Assembly (NCBI GenBank): GCA_043779285.1
Contig: JAYWEL010000149.1
Location: forward strand, 1-9,786
Source of the DNA: MGR-bin208 sp043779285
GTDB taxonomy: Bacteria; Bacteroidota; Bacteroidia; Chitinophagales; Chitinophagaceae
Length of the DNA: 9,786 nucleotides
Direction of reading: 5' to 3'
Of this stretch, positions 6,578-9,786 are shown one piece after another. Position 1 is the stretch's first letter; every line of letters starts with the position of its first letter. The notes beneath the pieces are model-generated. The model saw only the letters and a program-made list of their open reading frames with translations, searched no databases and had not been told where the DNA came from. Position numbers and translations under genes: made by a program.

Positions 6578-7411
6578 TTAATTTAAATGAAATGAAATGA
6601 TGGGTTTAAATAAATGGTTGATGAGTTTTTCAGTTGCACTGTGGTGAAAAATCCCGCCTTTACCATGTGTACCTATGCAAACAATATCCATATTATTCAT
6701 TTGGTTAAAATGAATAACGCCGTTTTCTACATCTATATCATTTATTAAATGGCATTCGTAATTGATGATATTGTTCAACTCAGCAAATTTTTTCATCTTT
6801 GCTTCAACAGCAGGTTTTTCAGCTTCCACATTTCCAGATGTAATTTGAAGCAGGTGAAACCGGGTATTAAATGCCGTGATGAGTTTTTGCATCAACTGTA
6901 GATCTTCTTTAACTGGAAGATTGAAATTATGCACCAGTAAAATGTTTTGAATATTCAAATCAGAACGGTCGCACATTAAAGAAAGCACAGGTATTTTTGA
7001 CTTACGGGCTATAAATTGAGTTTCGGAACCTGAAAGCTTTTCTTTCAGTCCCCAGGCACCTTTGGTACCCATCACAATCAGGTCAAAATGGTTATCCTCT
7101 GAGAAATTTAAAATAACATCGGTAATTTTTCCTAATACTAAATGTGTATGGATGTTATTGCCATAAAGCGTTTTCAGATTGGCTAGTTTCCTTTCAGCTA
7201 TTTCTTTTTGCTTCACTACATACTTCACATCAATTTCGCCACAGGTTTGAATAGTACCAGTGGTATCCATTGTTACAGTATCCGGAACAGCTAATACATG
7301 CACAAAATGAATGTCAATGGGTGTTTTTTCTTCCAGCTTTTTTACCATCAGGTAAGCATATTCTGCCTGTACCGAAAAATCTGTTGGAATCAATATTTTA
7401 ATACTTTCCAT
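6578..7411 (-). CDS. Universal stress protein with two UspA domains
   Basis: The 277-residue cytoplasmic protein has two tandem UspA folds (about 1-147 and 153-277). The first begins KILIPTDFS (D11 is the usual nucleotide-contacting Asp) and has a complete ATP-binding motif, G115-x2-G118-x9-G128-S129. The second is degenerate: no Asp is evident at its N-terminus (NILLVHNFN) and its GTHGKGG...SAT segment (247-260) does not match the spacing. The first domain therefore probably binds ATP while the second may serve dimerisation or sensing. Usp genes often accompany redox and sulfur-stress operons in Bacteroidota, and this one lies between the rhodanese and the transporter pair. The 56-base gap upstream, the largest within this part of the block, leaves room for an internal promoter, but I see no good -7 box. 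Confidence 0.87.
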   Translation of the reverse strand: MESIKILIPTDFSVQAEYAYLMVKKLEEKTPIDIHFVHVLAVPDTVTMDTTGTIQTCGEIDVKYVVKQKEIAERKLANLKTLYGNNIHTHLVLGKITDVILNFSEDNHFDLIVMGTKGAWGLKEKLSGSETQFIARKSKIPVLSLMCDRSDLNIQNILLVHNFNLPVKEDLQLMQKLITAFNTRFHLLQITSGNVEAEKPAVEAKMKKFAELNNIINYECHLINDIDVENGVIHFNQMNNMDIVCIGTHGKGGIFHHSATEKLINHLFKPIISFHLN

Positions 7412-7467
7412 ATAATTTTAGATTACAAGTTTTGCGCTATTTAAAATTTTAAAATGTGCTTATCCAT

Positions 7468-7779
7468 TTATTTTACATACTGCTTTACATTTTCCCAGTC
7501 ACCGCCGTTGACTACATTCTTGTAACCATTCTGCTCCAGGATAGTTTTTGCCTGTCCACTGCGGTTACCACTTCTGCAAAACACAATGATGTTTTCCTTG
7601 CCTTTCAGTTTAGACAATTGTGATGTTACGGTTCCCAAAGGAATATTAACTGCACCCCGAACACTGCCTTGTGCAAATTCACCGGGTTCCCGAACATCTA
7701 CTAAAAAAGCACCTTGTTCTATTATGTTTTTTAAATCTGCGGTTTGACTACCGCCAAATAAATTTTGAAAGAAACTCAT
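7468..7779 (-). CDS. Single-domain rhodanese sulfurtransferase
   Basis: The 103-residue protein is one rhodanese domain: VDVREPGEFAQGSV (27-40), GAVNIPLG (42-49), the active loop CRSGNRS with catalytic C68 (68-74), and the closing segment NVVNGGDW (88-95). Rhodaneses carry sulfane sulfur as a Cys-persulfide between donors such as thiosulfate or low-molecular-weight persulfides and acceptors such as cyanide, thiols or partner proteins. There is no signal peptide, although the N-terminus (MSFFQNLFGG) is hydrophobic and amphipathic, so it is probably cytoplasmic. It begins 11 bases after the thioredoxin gene. The pairing suggests thioredoxin reduces the persulfide formed on C68; that link is inferred from adjacency. 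Confidence 0.92.
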   Translation of the reverse strand: MSFFQNLFGGSQTADLKNIIEQGAFLVDVREPGEFAQGSVRGAVNIPLGTVTSQLSKLKGKENIIVFCRSGNRSGQAKTILEQNGYKNVVNGGDWENVKQYVK

Positions 7780-7790
7780 TGTTTTAATTT

Positions 7791-8087
7791 TTATACTGTG
7801 AATTTTTTAATTACTCCAACTAACCCCGCTTTTTGTACTACCCCGCTTTGCCTCCATAATGGTTTGCCATTTTTAAATAAGATAAGTGTAGGAACACCCT
7901 GCACCTGGTATTCATTTGCGGCTTCGGGATTTTTATCAACATCAACTTTTATAATAGTAGCTGCATCGCCAATTGCTGCTTTTACATCTTTAAGAATGGG
8001 AGCCATCATTTTACAGGGGCCACACCATTCGGCAAAAAAATCTACCAGTACCGGTTTATCTGATTGTATGATTTCGTTAAATGTCAT
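7791..8087 (-). CDS. Thioredoxin
   Basis: The 98-residue protein is a compact cytoplasmic thioredoxin: VLVDFFAEWCGPCKMMAP (13-30) with the redox pair C22/C25 and buried D16, then KVDVDKNPEAA (47-57), and the cis-proline loop GVPTLILFKNG (64-74, P66). It is slightly short at the N-terminus compared with the usual 105-110 residues, and there is no signal peptide. All catalytic residues are present. Its place, 4 bases after a DUF6132-type membrane protein and directly before a rhodanese, suggests a dedicated thioredoxin for removing sulfur from persulfidated thiols in this pathway rather than the housekeeping copy. Confidence 0.93.
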   Translation of the reverse strand: MTFNEIIQSDKPVLVDFFAEWCGPCKMMAPILKDVKAAIGDAATIIKVDVDKNPEAANEYQVQGVPTLILFKNGKPLWRQSGVVQKAGLVGVIKKFTV

Positions 8088-8091
8088 GTAT

Positions 8092-8316
8092 TTAATTTTC
8101 TTCTTCTTTTAAATTTTGTTTCTTGCTTTCCTTCTTAAACATACCTAACAATAATGCACCCATTACAGCGCCATAAATTGTACTGTTAAATGGTTTAGAT
8201 GTAATGGCACAAGTGCCACTGAAGCATCCTATTTGCTGCCAGTATAAATAGCCGCCAACAGATCCCAATAGGGCACCAATCAGGTATAGTTTATTATTGT
8301 TAAACCACTTCTTCAT
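8092..8316 (-). CDS. Small two-helix membrane protein, DUF6132-like
   Basis: The 74-residue product has two short membrane segments (about 10-27 and 45-60) joined by the loop GCFSGTCAITSKPFNS (30-45), with C31 and C36, and a highly charged Lys/Glu tail. The loop pattern GC-x-SGTC-x-ITS-x-P matches what I recall of DUF6132 proteins, which tend to sit with rhodanese and YeeE/YedE genes. I chose ATG at 8316. The frame is open further upstream to 8379, but that extension would overlap the preceding gene by 80 bases and adds a non-membrane Gln/Lys-rich leader. Even with this start the gene overlaps its upstream neighbour by 17 bases, indicating coupling. The two cysteines could carry or sense sulfane sulfur; this is inference. 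Confidence 0.75.
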   Translation of the reverse strand: MKKWFNNNKLYLIGALLGSVGGYLYWQQIGCFSGTCAITSKPFNSTIYGAVMGALLLGMFKKESKKQNLKEEEN

Positions 8317-8536
8317 AAGTAATATCTTTTGTAGTTTCAGCTGGTTTTTTTGTTGGGGTATAACATCCACCGGTACCACAACAACCGATATTAAAAACCG
8401 ACATACCTGTAAATAATAAACCGGCTAAACCAAACAACACCTCTTTTGCCATTGCCGCCTGTACCATAATGGCAATACCAATTCCTAAACGAAATACCCT
8501 CATAAAAGTCCAGTTATTTAAAATTGTTTGTTTCAT
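8300..8536 (-). CDS. Small Cys-rich membrane protein, DUF2892-like
   Basis: The 78-residue product begins with a basic leader (MKQTILNNWTFMRVFR), has two hydrophobic segments (about 16-30 and 33-50), and then the cysteine cluster GCCGTGGC (51-58; C52, C53, C58). A polar tail ends in TYEEVV. The layout resembles DUF2892 membrane modules, which also occur as the membrane part of the rhodanese YgaP. It is the first gene after the putative promoter and operators at 8559-8602, and its 3' end overlaps the next small membrane gene by 17 bases. The exact partner or reaction is unknown. With the DUF6132-like neighbour it may form a cysteine-bearing membrane pair that presents sulfur to the rhodanese or the transporter. 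Confidence 0.75.
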   Translation of the reverse strand: MKQTILNNWTFMRVFRLGIGIAIMVQAAMAKEVLFGLAGLLFTGMSVFNIGCCGTGGCYTPTKKPAETTKDITYEEVV

Positions 8537-8558
8537 GGTTGTTTTAATGAGTATGCCA

Positions 8559-8566
8559 CAAAAATA
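8559..8566 (-). promoter_or_regulatory. Bacteroidota-type -7 promoter element
   Basis: TATTTTTG on the minus strand is an exact match to the Bacteroidota -7 consensus TAnnTTTG and lies 22 bases before the DUF2892-like ATG. The nearest TTG for a -33 element (8593-8595) is 26 bases upstream, wider than the usual spacing of about 19, so the -33 box is weak or missing. That is typical of a promoter that needs an activator. It is placed just after the terminator of the preceding gene, where a new transcript is expected. Confidence 0.5.
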
Positions 8567-8571
8567 AGTTT

Positions 8572-8587
8572 TAACTCAGAGGAGTTA
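8572..8587. promoter_or_regulatory. Palindrome TAACTC-N4-GAGTTA in the promoter spacer
   Basis: Perfect six-base arms (8572-8577 and 8582-8587) flank AGAG. The palindrome lies directly upstream of the -7 element, within the polymerase footprint, where a bound protein would be expected to block transcription. The regulator is not in the window. Confidence 0.4.
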
Positions 8588-8588
8588 G

Positions 8589-8602
8589 GTAACAAAGGTT
8601 AC
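8589..8602. promoter_or_regulatory. Palindrome GTAAC-N4-GTTAC near -41, candidate CRP/FNR-type activator site
   Basis: Perfect five-base arms flank AAAG. If transcription starts about 7 bases after the centre of the -7 box, the palindrome's centre is near -40 to -42, the classical place for class II activation by CRP/FNR-family proteins. Together with the weak -33 box this suggests activator-dependent control. The identity of the regulator is an inference from arm layout and position only. Confidence 0.4.
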
Positions 8603-8639
8603 AATAGCAAAACTGTTAACCGGTCAGTGTGATTCTATT

Positions 8640-8670
8640 AAAGAAGGCTGCCTTTCGAGCAGCCTTCTTT
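8640..8670 (-). terminator. Rho-independent terminator after the CstB-like gene
   Basis: A perfect 12-bp stem (8640-8651 with 8659-8670, core AGAAGGCTGC) has a seven-base loop. It lies 18 bases beyond the CstB-like stop. On the minus strand the 3' arm runs into CTTCTTTAAT, a modest U tract; on the plus strand the arm runs into TTCTTTTG, so it may work both ways. It separates the CstB-like transcript from the operon that starts near 8555. Confidence 0.85.
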
Positions 8671-8688
8671 TGATTTTAGGGACAAAAA

Positions 8689-9786
8689 TTAAGAAATAAC
8701 AGGCTCTCCTTCGTTCACCCATTGATTAATTCCACCTGAAAAATTTACAATATTTGTAAATCCGTTTTTAGCTAAAATAGAATAACCTATGGCTGCTCTG
8801 TCTCCGCTCTGACAATGAATAATCACTTTTTTGTCTTTGCTTATTTTATCCAGATTGGTAGTGAGTGTTCCAACAAATATATTTTCTGCTTTGGCTATAT
8901 GTCCGGCATTGTATTCCGCAGCACCTCTTAAATCTATCACCTGCACATCCTTGTTATTGATCAATTGTTTTGTTTCTTCCAGAGAAATAATAGTTGCTTT
9001 TTCTAAAGAGCCACCGGTTTCAGTCCATGCAGAAGTTGATGTCACAAAGCCATAAATATTATCCAGGCCAATACGCATCAGCTTTCTGGTTAAATCATCT
9101 AACTGCCCTTCATTTGCCAAAAGCATAAATGGTTCATCATAGGTTAAAAACCATCCAGCCCAGGTAGCAAAAGAATTATTGCTTTGTATATTGATACTTG
9201 AAGGAATAAATCCTGCTGCAAAATCTACTTTAGCTCTTGCATCAATCAGTTTAATCCCTTTAGCCAAAGCATCTTTCAATTCTTCAGGGGTAAGTTTTTT
9301 TAGTTTTGGTACTTCTGTTAATAATGGACGATCCACTTTATTCAGGTGTTTCATCATCGCAAAATATTTTGGAGGCTCAGGTTGATCTTCTAATAAATAT
9401 TCAATAAAACCAGGCTTATCCGTTTCAAATTGGAAAGCCCAGTTTCTTATTTTTTCATAACCTACTGTAGTACTGGATACAGCACCTAAAGCTTTGCCAC
9501 AAGCAGAACCTGCGCCATGCCCTGGCCATACCTGTATATAATCCGGAAGTGCTGAAAATTTATGAATAGAATCATACATTTGTATAGCACCTGCGTCTGC
9601 AGTACCAATGATCCCGGCTGCTTTTTCCAGTAAATCAGGACGGCCAATATCACCAACAAATACAAAGTCTCCTGTAAATAACATCACCGGTTCTTTAGAA
9701 GCAGGGTTATCTGTTAAAAGAAAACTGATACTTTCAGGAGTATGACCCGGCGTATGCAATACTTCGAATGTAAGATTGCCTAATTG
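8689..9786 (-). CDS. CstB-like persulfide dioxygenase / rhodanese fusion (N-terminus outside window)
   Basis: The visible 365 residues are the C-terminal part; the frame runs open through 9786, and the TTG at 9759 is just Leu within it. Residues count from the window edge. The metallo-beta-lactamase part shows HTPGHTPES (11-19, H15 a metal ligand), TGDFVFVGDIGRPDL (38-52, D40 bridging) and WPGHGAGSACG (87-97, H90). C96 matches the cysteine I recall near the active site of type II persulfide dioxygenases such as CstB. The first metal motif (HxHxDH) must lie outside. A first rhodanese domain (about 165-260) has no catalytic Cys (LLANEGQ at the active-loop place). The second (about 265-365) has HCQSGDRA with C325. 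Such proteins oxidise persulfides and make thiosulfate with their rhodanese domain. The gene has its own terminator. Confidence 0.88.
   Translation of the reverse strand, partial: QLGNLTFEVLHTPGHTPESISFLLTDNPASKEPVMLFTGDFVFVGDIGRPDLLEKAAGIIGTADAGAIQMYDSIHKFSALPDYIQVWPGHGAGSACGKALGAVSSTTVGYEKIRNWAFQFETDKPGFIEYLLEDQPEPPKYFAMMKHLNKVDRPLLTEVPKLKKLTPEELKDALAKGIKLIDARAKVDFAAGFIPSSINIQSNNSFATWAGWFLTYDEPFMLLANEGQLDDLTRKLMRIGLDNIYGFVTSTSAWTETGGSLEKATIISLEETKQLINNKDVQVIDLRGAAEYNAGHIAKAENIFVGTLTTNLDKISKDKKVIIHCQSGDRAAIGYSILAKNGFTNIVNFSGGINQWVNEGEPVIS

Noticed and set aside
7440..7453. AT palindrome TTTAAAATTTTAAA before the Usp gene as an operator or promoter
   Set aside because: An A/T-only palindrome of this size is expected by chance in AT-rich spacer DNA, and there is no -7 consensus near it.
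8317..8379. Longer start for the DUF6132-like gene
   Set aside because: It would overlap the DUF2892-like gene by 80 bases and adds a polar leader not expected before the first helix.
9757..9759. TTG as the start of the CstB-like protein
   Set aside because: It lies within the conserved metal-binding motif region (LHTPGHT) and the frame continues upstream, so the gene is simply cut by the window edge.

Overview
The window is AT-rich DNA that looks like a member of the Bacteroidota, possibly Chitinophagales or Sphingobacteriales. The reasons are the protein style (small DUF2892- and DUF6132-type membrane proteins, split YeeE/YedE pairs, an outer-membrane barrel ending in aromatic residues), the general lack of Shine-Dalgarno sites, and a match to the Bacteroidota -7 promoter box (TAnnTTTG) upstream of the main operon. 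The phylum assignment is an inference from these traits; no rRNA or tRNA is present.

Layout. Bases 1-1165 (+ strand) hold the 3' end of an unrecognised gene and a one-base-overlapping gene for a seven-helix membrane protein of unknown function. They converge on a long minus-strand block that fills the rest of the window. A hairpin with a GAGA loop (1171-1199) sits at the convergence. Read in the direction of transcription, from the right edge leftwards, the block is: a partial CstB-like persulfide dioxygenase/rhodanese protein (>9786-8689); a strong stem-loop terminator (8640-8670); a regulatory region with two palindromes and a -7 box (8559-8602); then a tightly packed run of DUF2892-like, DUF6132-like, thioredoxin, single-domain rhodanese, double UspA, two YeeE/YedE half-transporters, a membrane-anchored TsdA-like di-haem cytochrome c, a 154-base tract built on a strict 7-base grid, a Tat-exported SoxB-like metallophosphoesterase, and an OprD-like outer-membrane porin.

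How it may work together (inference). Persulfide dioxygenase/rhodanese proteins of the CstB type turn reactive persulfide sulfur into thiosulfate in the cytoplasm. Rhodanese and thioredoxin move and reduce sulfane sulfur. The YeeE/YedE pair belongs to a family that includes a thiosulfate transporter. TsdA-type cytochromes oxidise thiosulfate to tetrathionate, or the reverse, on the outer face of the inner membrane. SoxB-type enzymes hydrolyse sulfur-sulfonate bonds, and the porin could pass the anions across the outer membrane. The window therefore reads as a sulfane-sulfur/thiosulfate handling locus running from cytoplasm to cell surface, with SoxB-like and TsdA-like enzymes side by side but no SoxYZ, SoxXA or SoxCD visible. 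The most unusual items are the altered metal-site motifs of the SoxB-like protein, the 22-unit heptad tract between the cytochrome and SoxB-like genes, and the promoter architecture at 8559-8602.
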